Shown here piece by piece: positions 10,909-21,577 of a stretch of 64,000 nucleotides of DNA. The notes beneath the pieces are model-generated. The model was not told where the DNA came from. It worked only from the letters and a program-made list of their open reading frames with translations, and did no database searches. The stretch covers positions 3,782,001 to 3,846,000 of the forward strand of contig JAETXT010000005.1 of assembly GCA_019188255.1 (NCBI GenBank), given 5' to 3'. Position numbers and translations under genes: made by a program. This DNA comes from Verticillium longisporum (taxonomy: Eukaryota > Ascomycota > Sordariomycetes > Glomerellales > Plectosphaerellaceae). Numbering within the stretch: position 1 is the first letter of the stretch; each line of letters opens with the position of its first letter.

Positions 10909-13900
10909 ATGTTGGCTCGACCTCTCACCACCCTCACCCAGTGTGACGCATTGGTGCCCCTTTTTACCCCGAGACTGCTCTCCGCATCGCTCCGCCATGG
11001 CCGCTGTGCACCGGCGTATACCATAGGCCGGCGTGTGCCTGGTTGGCACCTTCAGATGACGACACGAGGAAAGAAGACCAAGACGACCGTGAGACTGGAA
11101 GACCTTCCGCAAGGCGTCATCTCGTTCGAGCCCCCACCATCGGTTACCACTAATGAGCCAGCACAACAGCAGGCTGCTGCTGAAGCAGCCCCTGACAGTG
11201 ATGATGGCCCGGCCTATCCCACCGTTTTGCTACAAGCGCGGCGCAACATGCAAAAGTTTGACAACTGCGTCCTGCTGACGCGGGTTGGCGGCTTCTACGA
11301 GCTCTACTTTGAGCACGCTGACGAGTACGGTCCCCTCCTCAACCTCAAGGTGGCCCAGAAGAAGACGACGGCCGGCCCCGTGTCCATGGCCGGCTTCCCC
11401 TTCTTCCAGCTGGAGCGCTTCCTCAAGATTCTCGTCCAGGACTTGAATCGCTACGTCGCCGTGGCCGAAGAGTTTCCGAATAATGCAGCGGATAAGATCA
11501 AGTCTGGTGGCCTGCTGCATGACCGGCGCGTGGCCCGCATCATTACACCCGGCACGTTAATCGACGAGAACTTCATGGACCCATATGTCAACAATTATGT
11601 GCTTGCCATACATACGCCTTCGTCTTGTGGTGCTGCGACTGTTCAAACGAGCAGCGTTGCCGCTGGACATGATGCCCTTGGTGCTAGCCCGCCGTCGACT
11701 TGTCTGGGACTCGCATGGCTGGATTTGTCCACTGGGCAGTTCTTCACCGAAGCGGCCAATGTTTCGGCTCTTCCATCTATTCTTTCACGCATATCACCAA
11801 AAGAAGTGGTCCTCGACCAAGCACTCCAATCATCCAAAGACCATGATGTTGTCTCTATCCTCGCCGAGGATCGGCATCTGATCACCTATCATCCAACAGG
11901 GGAGGCAACGGGCCTCGCTGACTGGGCGCCCATGCTCGAGTCGGAGGTGCCAGAAGACAGGAGAGCTGCCTTCACGAGCGAGGAAGTCGCAGCGGGCAGC
12001 CTGCTGCTTCATTATGTCGGCGAGCGCCTTCAGGGACCGAGCCTGAAGTTGCAGCCACCGGTGCGACATGGGACGATGAGTGTCATGAGCATTGACAAGA
12101 ACACAATGCGCGCCCTCGAGATCAAACAGACCATCCGGGATGGGTATTTCCGCGGTAGCCTCCTCCATGCCATCAGGCGCACCGTTACGAAAAGTGGTGC
12201 TCGACTACTGAATGAGTGGCTGAGCGCGCCGTCCACCTCATTAGAAGTCATCGAGGCGAGACTGGATCTCGTCACATGTTTCATAGAGAAAACGGACCTT
12301 CGTGATACCGTCATCCTCCTGCTTCGCCGCAGTCATGACTCTCAACGTTTGGTCCAGAAATTTGCCCTCGGGCGAGGTGACCCAGATGACCTGCTCGCTC
12401 TGGCAAGCACTGTGCAAGCATCCAACGATATCGCGACGAGGCTCAGCAAGGCGGCAAAGACGGGCGCTACTGCCAGCTGTCTGGCCGCCGTCGTCGCCCG
12501 CCTAGACCTCAAGAAACCCACAGAGCTTGCGCGCCGCATAAAGGAGGCTATCGATGAAGAAGGCATTGTTCACCAGCATGAGATCGAGGATGGCGAAGCT
12601 GGTCATATGATGGCCCTTGCTCAGGAGATTGTTCATGCTGAAGGGTCCCAAGACGATGCAGCGGCCGTCATACCCAAGACTACGGTCAAGAAGCCTGGCA
12701 AAGCACGCCCGACATCGGTTCGCGAGTACTATGCCGACGATAACGAAGCCTGGGTCATGAAACCGTCGGCAAGCCCCCGACTCGAGCGTCTCCATGCCGA
12801 GCTCACCGGTCTCCACGCAGCCAAGGACACTCTAGTGGAGAGCCTCCGCGAGCAGCACGCTGCTCCAAGCCTTACACTCCGCTGGACGCCTGGACTCGGT
12901 CACATCTGCCACGTCAAAGGGAAAGATGCCCGAGCCCTTGCCGAAGACTCGACGGCCAGGCCCATCAGCGCCAGCCGCTCGACGCGGTCATTCCATCTCC
13001 CCGAGTGGACAACCCTGGGCCAGCGCCTCGACTCTGCGAGACTTGCCATCCGTTCCGAGGAGCAGCGTGTTTTCCAAGCCCTCCGCGAACGTGTCATCCT
13101 CAATCTCGTCAAGCTCCGCCGCAACGCCGCGGTCCTCGACGAGCTGGATATTGCCACATCCCTCGCCCTGCTCGCCCGCGACAAGGCCCTCACCCGGCCC
13201 CGCCTCAATCACTCCACGGCGACGACGATCCTCGGCGGCCGCCACCCCACCGTCGAGGGCGGCCTCACCGAGCGCGGCCGCTCTTTCGTCCGCAACGATT
13301 GCCTCCTCGGCCCCGCGCCCGCCCACGCCCCGCTCTGGCTCATCACGGGGCCCAACATGGCCGGCAAGAGCACCTTTCTCCGCCAGAACGCCCTCATCAC
13401 CGTCCTCGCCCAGACCGGCTGCTACGTGCCCGCCGCGCACGCCGAGCTCGGCCTCGTCGACGCCCTCTTCAGCCGCGTCGGCTCCGCCGACAACCTCTAC
13501 CGCGACCAGAGCACCTTCATGGTCGAGATGCTCGAGACGGCGCACATTCTGCGCGCCGCGACGCCGAGATCCCTCGTCGTCATGGACGAGATTGGCCGCG
13601 GCACGACGCCCGAGGATGGAGCCGCCGTCGCATTTGCGAGCCTGCATCACCTCGTCACGGTGAACCGGTGCCGCGCGCTGTTTGCGACGCACTTTCACGC
13701 CGTGGCGGACCTTGCGGCGGCGCGGGGCCTCTGCGGCAGTGGAGAGGGGGCGGGGGGCGACGCAGGTCGCGTGGAGACGTACTGCACCGACGTTGAGGAG
13801 GATGAGTCGGGGGTTCGTCTACGTGCACAAGCTACGGAAGGGGGTGAACCGGCAGAGTCATGCGCTCAAGGTTGCGCGGCTTGCTGGGCTGCCCGAGTCG

Positions 13901-13963
13901 GCGATACGAGTCGCGGGTGACGTCTTGGGTGAGGTATCGGGCGACAGGACTACGAAGTTGTAA
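10909..13963 (+). CDS. MSH1: mitochondrial DNA mismatch-repair protein Msh1 (MutS), frameshifted near 3' end
   Basis: An intronless gene of about 1017 codons. The MutS mismatch-binding domain starts around residue 115 (TRVGGFYELYFEH), followed by connector and lever regions. The ATPase carries Walker A (TGPNMAGKST, about residue 815), Walker B (VVMDEIGRGTTPEDG, about residue 890), and an ATHFH stretch. The start at 10909 gives a basic, hydroxylated N-terminus without acids (MLARPLTTLTQ...), fitting a mitochondrial targeting peptide; Met50 is an alternative, and frame-extending ATGs up to 10597 are judged spurious. Msh1 repairs mismatches and protects mitochondrial DNA. In the GGGGG run at 13809-13813 the frame slips by one extra base or two missing ones; the next frame supplies the conserved end GFVYVHKLRKGVNRQSHALK, stopping at 13963. 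Confidence 0.93.
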
Positions 13964-14487
13964 TAACAGAAAGCCGCATTACAGGACATGACGGAGCACA
14001 AGGCGTTGACACCAAAAGCATAAAGATAGGAGGTCATTCAGTGGATATTCTAGCCTGCGTCTTGAATAATTGTTAGCCTTGTTGATGGCAATAAAAAGCA
14101 TTCAGAATAATAAAAGGCAGAAAGAGGCCATCCCTCATACAATGTTGTTGTTGTTGGGATAAGAGTCATCAAGTAGATCAGGGTTAAAAAGCTCTGTATC
14201 TGTGTATAATCTTCGGGAGGCGGCGCTGTTGAAGCGGTTGTGTTGCGAGAGAAAGAAAAAAGAGAGCGAACTAACCTTTTGAAAACAGACAAATGTACCG
14301 CGTTGGCAAACGCACATACATAGTCACCAAGATCTTCGTGGAGCTTCGCGTTTCTCACATCATCAAATGCGGTAGGCTTAATTGAGCGCGCAGCCTCTCT
14401 ATGAAGTCGTGTCCGAGGTCCACATAACGTCGTAAGCCTGACCGTCGCCCGGGTATAGCCGCACCAACATCAATCATGTCGTCACAT
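13964..14487. other. intergenic, tail-to-tail MSH1/RPP0
   Basis: AT-richer 3' flanks of two convergent genes. Open frames across it (14050-14358, minus) have no support. Nothing else seen. Confidence 0.6.
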
Positions 14488-15577
14488 TTAGTCGCTGCGA
14501 AACAGGTTAGCATGGTCACGTCGTCGTGCGCGTTGGGGCGGGGGGCATACAAGAGACCACCGAAGCCACCGTCATCCTCGTCGGACTCCTCTTCCTCCTT
14601 CTCCTCGGCCTTCTCCTCAGCCTTGGTCTCGGCGGCGCCGGAGCCGGCAGCGGGGGCAGCAGCGGCGTAAGCGTCGGGGTTGGCGATGCGGTCCTTGAGG
14701 GACTCGATCTCGGGCCAAGAGATCTCGGTCTCGATGGCGACGGCCAGGACCTTCTTGTACGAGTTGACAAGAGAGTGGATGACCGAGGGCAGGGTGGGGA
14801 AGTTGATGGCCAGGGAGATGGCGGCAACGGCGGTGATGGCACCGGCGAAGGTCTTGAGGAGCTGCTCCTCACCAATGTCGAGGACGTCGGCGGGGAAGGT
14901 CTGTCCCTGGTCGTAGACCTGGGCAATGCCGAGACCGTAGGTGAAGGGAGAGATGTTGAGCAGGTTGAGAAGCGAGGCCTCGGAGGCACCGACCTTGCTG
15001 TTGGCCTCGACGAGCTTCAGGTCCGTGGTGATTTCAATGGTACCACGGGCAATCTTGGTGGGGACACCAAGAGCCTGGAAGAAAGAGGTCTTGCCGGGCT
15101 CCATACCGGTGTTGCCGGCGGGAATCCAGACGTCGGAGGGGGCGACGGCACCGGCACGAGCAGGGGCAGCGACCTTGTTGGCGAGGACCTTGTCACGGAT
15201 GTCCTTAAGGCCACCGTTGGTGAAGACGAAACCAACGTTGCCCTTGACGTGGGGCAGAAGGCGCTCGTACTCGGGGAGTCGGCAATGAAGGTCTTCAGGG
15301 CGCGACGGACCATGGTGTTCTTGCCCATGAGGACAACGGCATCGCCACGGAGCGAGTGACGCACCTGGTGCATCTGCTGGGAGGAGACACTGAAGAGCGG
15401 TTAGCTGCGCGTTTCGATGGAAGCAATCGAGACAGCATCGCGAGCAAGAGCGAAGAAAAAAAAAGACGTGGCTGGAACGTACTTGTCGACGGTGACGATG
15501 AAGATGGAGTTGTACTCCTCGAGCAAGCCCTTCAGCTTGTCGAAGTAGCCGGCCTTGTTAGCAGATTTGCCCCCCAT
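14488..15577 (-). CDS. RPP0: 60S acidic ribosomal protein P0 (uL10), frameshifted
   Basis: Three exons: 15577-15483, 15389-14551 and 14494-14488, with introns 15390-15482 and 14495-14550. The product is 313 aa, the normal fungal P0 length. It starts [15 protein letters not shown], contains the rRNA-binding N-domain ([20 protein letters not shown]) and ends in the acidic stalk tail [15 protein letters not shown]0 anchors the P1/P2 dimers at the GTPase centre of the large subunit and is essential. The final intron splits the Phe codon, leaving a 7-nt last exon (CGACTAA). One C is missing at 15273-15276 (TCCCCCGAG read as TCCCCGAG). Because this gene cannot be lost, the break is almost certainly a consensus error. 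It is head-to-head with TRM82. Confidence 0.95.
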
Positions 15578-15964
15578 ATCTTCTTTTGTTTTGAAGGCAG
15601 GATGTTTCAGGGCAAATGGTATGTGATGTGAGTTGGGGGTATCCGGCGATGATGGATAGTACAGAGTTGACGGAGCAAGAGAAGCTCTGGAAGTTTTCTC
15701 GCCCAACTGGATTTGCGACATGGTCGAAGTGTGGTCAGCCCGCTTAGGGCAAGCGAGAACTAGTCAGCTTTGGGCAAAGCCTGTGGAGATCTTGGCGTTG
15801 ACAGGGGGTGGACCCACCAAAGGTACAAGCCCAAAGTATCTTTTTTTCTTAGTGGGGCAGCTCTCATGTTCATCCCACCCGACCAGAGTTGAGTGAGATC
15901 TTCAGTGACGCTCTCAGATATCTTTGGTATTTCTTTGGTGGTCACTTCTCCCGGCATCTAGAAG
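15578..15964. promoter_or_regulatory. bidirectional promoter region RPP0/TRM82
   Basis: Only 387 bp separate the two divergent start codons, so regulation is probably shared. Both functions belong to translation capacity (ribosomal stalk and tRNA m7G46 modification). A GCCCTAA element reads on the minus strand at 15744-15750, about 170 nt upstream of the RPP0 ATG. It fits the RCCCTAA motif bound by Tbf1-like factors at ribosomal-protein promoters in many ascomycetes. This role is inference. Confidence 0.45.
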
Positions 15965-17776
15965 ATGAAGCTCCCTTACAGTTTTCTCCAACCCTCAGGC
16001 AACGTTCTTTTTGCTGCGCGTGGCGGCAAGATTCATTCGTTCAACCTCGAGGACAACACTTACCTCGCAACATGGCAACATCCTGATGTTGAAAAAAACG
16101 CTGGAGCAGGCGCCTCCAAGTCTGGAACCGACACGAAAGAAGGCAATGGTCCGGCATCAGCTCTCGAGGTCACAGGTGATAAGTCAACATTAAAGGATAC
16201 GGCTGAGGCTGAAGTGCAGGATGGACCGCCAGCCAAGAGGCAGAGGCTTCAGGAGGAGCAGGACGCACAACCAGACAAGGACGAAGGGGCCATGGATGTC
16301 GACGAGCCATCGGCCGAGGACCAGAAGAAGGGCAGTGGCTTCAAGAATCGGAAGCAGAAGCAAAAGGAGAGGCAAGATCGCCAGGGAGGACCCAATGTTA
16401 GGGGCACCTATGGAAGGACCGTCGAGCAGCCACTCATCTCTCACCTGCTGGTGACCAGCAGTGGCAGTCATCTCGTTGCCGTATCTGGACACGACAAGAC
16501 AATATGGACGTTCGAACATGACGGCCGTGGCGCCCTCACTCTGTTCTCACAACGGTTGGCTTGCCCCCATTCTCGCCAGTCGTAATGTCCGTCACTGACC
16601 CCGAGACAGGCCTATGCCCAAGCGCCCCTGCACGGCGCTCATCAGCCCGGACGACAAGCTCATTCTCAGCGCTGACAAGTTTGGCGACGTTTACACCCTT
16701 CCTCTGCTCGGTGTGCCGTCAGCTGCGACTGAAGAGCCCCAACTCGCATCCTCAACTCCGGTCCCGGAGTCCTCGAAAGAATGGAAACCTCAAGGCACCA
16801 ACCTTACCGTCCACTCCCGTCGCAACCTTGAAGCCCTCCAGCAGCAGCAGAGTCATGCAGCCAAGGCGCACGCGCTCAATGAGGCTCACCAAGCCGAGAA
16901 GGTCAAGTTTGAGCATAGCCTCATCATCGGACACGTCTCGCTCTTGACGGCCATGATCCTGGCGCAAAAGGGCGAGCGAAGGTACATCATCACCGCAGAC
17001 CGCGACGAGCATATCCGCTTGTCCAGGTACGTGCCACAGGCGCACGTCATTGAGGGATACTGCCTCGGCCACACGCACTTTGTCAGCGCCTTGACGATAC
17101 TGCCAACCCGTCCGGACGTGCTCATTTCAGGAGGTGGTGACAATGAACTCTGTGCTTGGGACTGGGAGGCCTCTGAGCTCCTGGCCAAGTTCGACCTGCT
17201 GCCGTACGTCCCGCAGGCCGTGGCAGGTGAAGCGCCGACCAAGCTTGCCGTCTCACAGCTGACCTCTGTTCCTGTGACCTTTGCCGGAGAGAACACCCCT
17301 TCGTCTTTGATCTTTGTCACATGTGAAGGGTACGTCTTAAGCGCTTCTCCCTCTGATTCACAAACGCAACAAGCTAACTGAGGCCTGACAGAGTTCCCGC
17401 GATCATTATCTTCCAAACGGACTCCGAGTCCATCGTCCAGTACCACAGTCTCATCCCCACAAACGGCAACCCGCTTCACATCGCTCACATCTCTGGGCAC
17501 GATGGCGTGCCAGCCCGCGCCATCGTCGCCCTCGATCCCGGCGAGTCCACGGAGCCCGTTGAGACGCTCTCTCTCTCGTTGGCAGGCGGCACAGTCACCG
17601 CCGAGTCCTTCAAGCTGCAGGACGACGAGGTGACTGCTGCCGAGGCCGAAGTATCCCAGGCCGAGGTGCGAAAGCTTCTCTACAGCGTGGAAGACTTGCG
17701 CAAGCACGACTTTGACGGCGATGAAGCTGCTGAAGAAGGGAAGAACGGACAGGAGGACAAGGGCACGGAGGCATAG
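15965..17776 (+). CDS. TRM82: tRNA (guanine-N7)-methyltransferase non-catalytic WD40 subunit Trm82
   Basis: Three exons: 15965-16554, 16610-17329 and 17392-17776, giving 564 aa with no indel. WD40-type blades are recognisable: an N-terminal blade (PSGNVLFAARGGKIHSF), VSGHDKTIWTFEHD before intron 1, ISPDDKLILSADKFGDVY after it, and a C-terminal group including HTHFVSALTILPTRPDVLISGGGD (partly quoted by position near 17071-17150). A long charged Lys/Glu-rich insertion (about residues 45-155) includes a nuclear-localisation-like KNRKQKQKER. Trm82 holds the catalytic partner Trm8 in an active form so that G46 of many tRNAs is methylated; loss causes rapid tRNA decay in yeast. It diverges from RPP0 over 387 bp. 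Confidence 0.92.
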
Positions 17777-18511
17777 CTCAGATAGCAAGCTGACTTGATT
17801 CCCAGCAAACCTGCCTGCCCTCGGTCAGTTCACCTGACGACTGTTTGCGGCAGGATGTTCCTGGTGAAGGACCGCCTTTAGCTCACATGACAGCGCGAGT
17901 GAGGGTGTTGAGTTGGGGGTTGCCTCGGCGCCCATGAGTGACGACGAGGTGCGCTAGTAGGTCGATCCAGGAACGCGACGACTCGCGTAAGCCATCCAGG
18001 TGTCACGAAGCAAAAGTACCAAGATTCACAAAACCTGGCGGCGGTATCATTTTCTTTCTGGAGAGAATTCACTGTTCATTTCGTATCATCTATGCCTCTA
18101 AACGCCGCTCCCGAACCATGTGTCGACTGATGTCGAGCGAAAACAGCCGAATCATTAAGACATCGGGCGTTATGTGCGCCCGGCGACACAAGACGGGACA
18201 ACACCGCAAGCCTCTCGCGGATTGCTGCCCCGTCTCCTAAGTATACGCGCGAAAGCGCACAAGAAATTTCAGGGCCTTCCAAGCCGCATCGGTATCGCCT
18301 GGGCACGTCCTGAACCCTGTCCATGCAATGCAATCGTCGCAGCTTCTCTTCCCCGTTCCCCAACGCTCCGCGATCAAGGTATCATGCAACATCGCTCGCA
18401 GCGTGCAAGTCGTCTCGGAGACAAGCTGCGCTCACTGTCGTGTGTCCTCGCAAGCCGAAGACATCCCTCATCTCTCTCTTATAAACAAATCGCCTGAGAA
18501 AACGACACAGT
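17777..18511. other. intergenic, tail-to-tail TRM82/DnaJ
   Basis: About 735 bp of convergent 3' flank. Short open frames on both strands show no family resemblance. Nothing further seen. Confidence 0.6.
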
Positions 18512-19953
18512 TTACTGAGAAGCGCACTGGACGCGCTCACCGTGGGGGTGGCCGTCCTCGTCATCCTCCTCCATGGAGCCGCCGCCAGCGCCGCCGCCAA
18601 AGACGCGAGCCTGGGATTGCGTCTCGATGTCCTCGAGATCTGCGGGCTCGGTCATGCCATCAGGAGGCGGGACAGTCTGGAGGCTGGGCGCGGGAAGCAG
18701 CTTGCGGAGGGCCTCGAATGAAGCCTCATCCTGCATCCAGTTCTTCTCGGGGAACTTGACACTGAACTGGATGTACATGTTGCCGTGGTCGTGGTGCCTC
18801 TCGGAGGGCATACCCTGGCCGCGAACCATCTTGACAGCATCTGTAAACACACCAGTCAGCGGAAAGCTCTTGCGGAAAGATCTAGAGGGGAAACATACCA
18901 GGGCAAATAGCCTCGCCAGGCAGAATGTCGATGCTCAGCCACCTGTCGTCGAGGTGCTCGACGAAGATGGTGCCACCAGCCAGAGCTGTCACAAGCTCGA
19001 TCTCAGCCTTGTACAGCAGGTCGTCCTCCTTGCGAGTGAAGCGCGCGTGGGGCTTCTGCTCGATCTCGAAGACGACATCGCCGGCCTGGATGCCAGGCGC
19101 CTGGTCACCCTCGCCACGGAACTCAACCTTCTTGCCGCTCCTAACACCGCGATCGACGTGAACGTGGAGAACCTTGCGGTCGACGACAGTCTTCTTACCG
19201 CTGCAGTGCTTGCAACGGTCCTTCGCGTTGATGGTCTCTCCCTCGCCACTGCAGTCGGGGCAGACAGTCTGGAATCGCTGGATCATGGGACCCATCTGGC
19301 GCATCATGGTCTTCATGCCGTGGCCGTCACAGCCGGCGCAACGCTTGACGGCGCCTTCCTTGCCACCGCGACCTTCGCACTTGGGGCAGATGATGGAGCG
19401 CTGGAGGGCAAGCTTGGAGATCTTGCCGCGGTAGATGTCCTCGAGCGAGACCTTGTGAGTGTGGTGGATGGTGCGGGCCTTGGGAGGGCCACGGTTCTGC
19501 ATGCCGCCGCCGAACATGCCGCCGAGGCCGCCGCCGCCGCCGCCGAAGAACTGAGCGAACAGGTCCTCAGCGGCCATGCCGCCGCCGCCGGCACCTCCCT
19601 CGAGGCCAGCCTCGCCATACTGGTCGTAGATGCTGCGCTTCTGGGAGTCGGAGAGAATTTCATAGGCGTGTGAGATTTCCTTGAACTTGTCCTCGGCAGC
19701 AGGGTTGTGTGCGTTCTTGTCTGAAGGTGACGTCTGTTAGTTGCGGCTGACGTGATGGCAGGGCGATAAGAGGCACATACCAGGGTGATACTTCAAGGCG
19801 CCCGTCTTGTAAGCCTTCTTGAGCTCTTGCTCAGTGGCGGTAGGCGCAACCTATACTTATGTAAGTCTTGTTCTTTGTTTTTCAATGCCGTGTTGAGAAC
19901 GGCAGAGGAATACGTACGCCGAGAACATCGTAGTACTTGGTTTCTTTAACCAT
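18512..19953 (-). CDS. YDJ1: Ydj1/Mas5-type DnaJ (Hsp40) co-chaperone, farnesylated
   Basis: Four exons: 19953-19918, 19850-19781, 19720-18899 and 18840-18512, giving 418 aa with no indel. The J-domain starts [11 protein letters not shown] and carries HPDKN, the Hsp70-stimulating HPD motif, split across intron 2. A Gly-rich linker follows ([15 protein letters not shown]). Four zinc-binding CxxCxGxG-like repeats come next: [24 protein letters not shown] and CKHCSGKK. Substrate-binding beta domains lead to a C-terminal CASQ, a CaaX farnesylation box identical in form to yeast Ydj1, which tethers part of the protein to the ER and mitochondrial surface. It delivers clients to cytosolic Hsp70 and helps protein import. 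A canonical heat-shock element was not evident upstream. Confidence 0.96.
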
Positions 19954-21577
19954 CTTGTCGCGGGGCTAAAGGGTGCTTATCGGAGAGGCTTGGCGGGAAA
20001 TCCGGAGATTGACTGGGGCAGTCGGGGGGGTGGGATGGAGGGGTCTACAGCAGGAGTATTCTCGTTAGTCGCAAGTCTTGAGCGGTCGTGAAGAGTCGCT
20101 CGCAGTGTTGGTTTATGGGGTTGAGAAATGTCGCAAAGTCGAGGCGACAGTGGTGAGGCCGGCTGTGGTTGGATCTCGGGCGAAGGTATTGTTCGGCTAG
20201 GCTGGGAGGGAAGTGACAGGGGCACGGGTGCGGAGGGTACTGACTGTAAAGAACCGGCTGTAATTGCGCGATGGATCGAGGGTTTGTTCTGCGAATTTCG
20301 TCTGTCGAGTTGGATGGGGTTGCAGGCGCGAAGGAGGGAAGCGTGGGATATGTTGTCTTATGATCGCAAGTGCATCAAAAGATTTCTGTCGACTCAAGAA
20401 AGAAGACTCTGGAAAAGCACGAGGCGGAATACGTAAACGCCTAGACTCTGGGTTTTCAAAATAAAGGGAGTTTGCGGGTCTCTCACTCGCTGCCTTGTTG
20501 GGAAGCGGGAAGCTTGGGATGGTCATGGAAGAGTGTGGAAGACTTTCGATCGGACGCGCCACTGTGGCGGTGCCTTCCACGTCTGTGCGCCCTTCCATCC
20601 GATCATGCCTGCCTCTTGCCTCTCTCTGTCTGATTACGTGAGGCCTCGGTCAACAAGGCTCTGTTGGTTCCCTCAGGACATTTCTGCCCGAGGAAGATTC
20701 ATGATTTTCTCCTTACAATCAGAACGGGATTGTCGTAACGGCTCTTGTCAACGAGCTAGACCATTTTCGGCTTCGTCCTATTCGGAACATCGGATTGGTC
20801 CTACGCAAGCCCCCCAAAAATAAAGCTTCTTCCTTCTATCAGCTCTCGCCAAAATCTTCTGGCGCGGCACCTAGCTAAACTCTCGATTTGGTCGTAACGT
20901 AGGCTTCGTCGAGGGGGCAGCTGTTGCTACTACTTATACCTAACTCGACGAGCCGAGCAGGGACGAAAGCCCCTACGTGTGGTATCCGAACTCGTACTGG
21001 CAAAACCCCGTTCCCTGCGCGGCCGCCAGGTATAGTCACGGCGTTCCCGATGAACATGACAGGTAGGCCCCCTCAAGGTCCCCCAAAAAGAATGAAGCCA
21101 AGCCAAGACTACCGGGACGTCATGCCGTGCAAATTGCCTGCCGCTTTCCCCCGTTTCCCGCCGAATAATTTGCTGTGCAACTATTTGCTGTGCGATCAAT
21201 TGCTGTGCAAAGAGAGTTACAAGGGCGCCGGGATTGCCATATTCGCCAAAAGGCGGAGGCTGGCCTTTGTTTGCCCGTGTCTTGGGCATGAAGTCCATCT
21301 TGTCGAAAGCTCGTATTCGCGCCAAGTCCGGCCCAGATCGCCAATACCGAAGCTACAGACCCTTGACCTGGGGAGACGACTCCACTCAGCCCACTGACTA
21401 TGAAGTCAGGAGCCTGGAATAGATATCATCACGATGCTTGGAATACGAAATGACCCACCCGGATCAAAACTTGACTGTGCTCATAAAATCTACGGAATTC
21501 ACTCCATGGCTCTGACATCAACTCGTTCATCTCCTTCTTGACACCGGATTCATATCATCACGATCACCTTCTGAACA
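19954..21577. other. intergenic: divergent promoters of DnaJ and aspartic protease
   Basis: About 1.6 kb with no supported gene. It contains a 15-bp, three-copy repeat at 21169-21213. Open frames such as 20197-20598 and 20930-21325 (minus) look random in composition. Confidence 0.55.
21169..21213 (+). repeat. three-copy 15-bp tandem repeat (core TTGCTGTGC)
   Basis: Three adjacent 15-bp units at 21169, 21184 and 21199, each containing the invariant core TTGCTGTGC followed by a variable tail. They lie about 365-410 bp upstream of the aspartic protease ATG. The period is not a multiple of the helical turn, and no regulator is known to me for this core. Confidence 0.75.

Noticed and set aside
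12988..13698. 236-aa minus frame and overlapping plus frames inside MSH1
   Set aside because: Third-position G/C shadows of the MutS ATPase domain.
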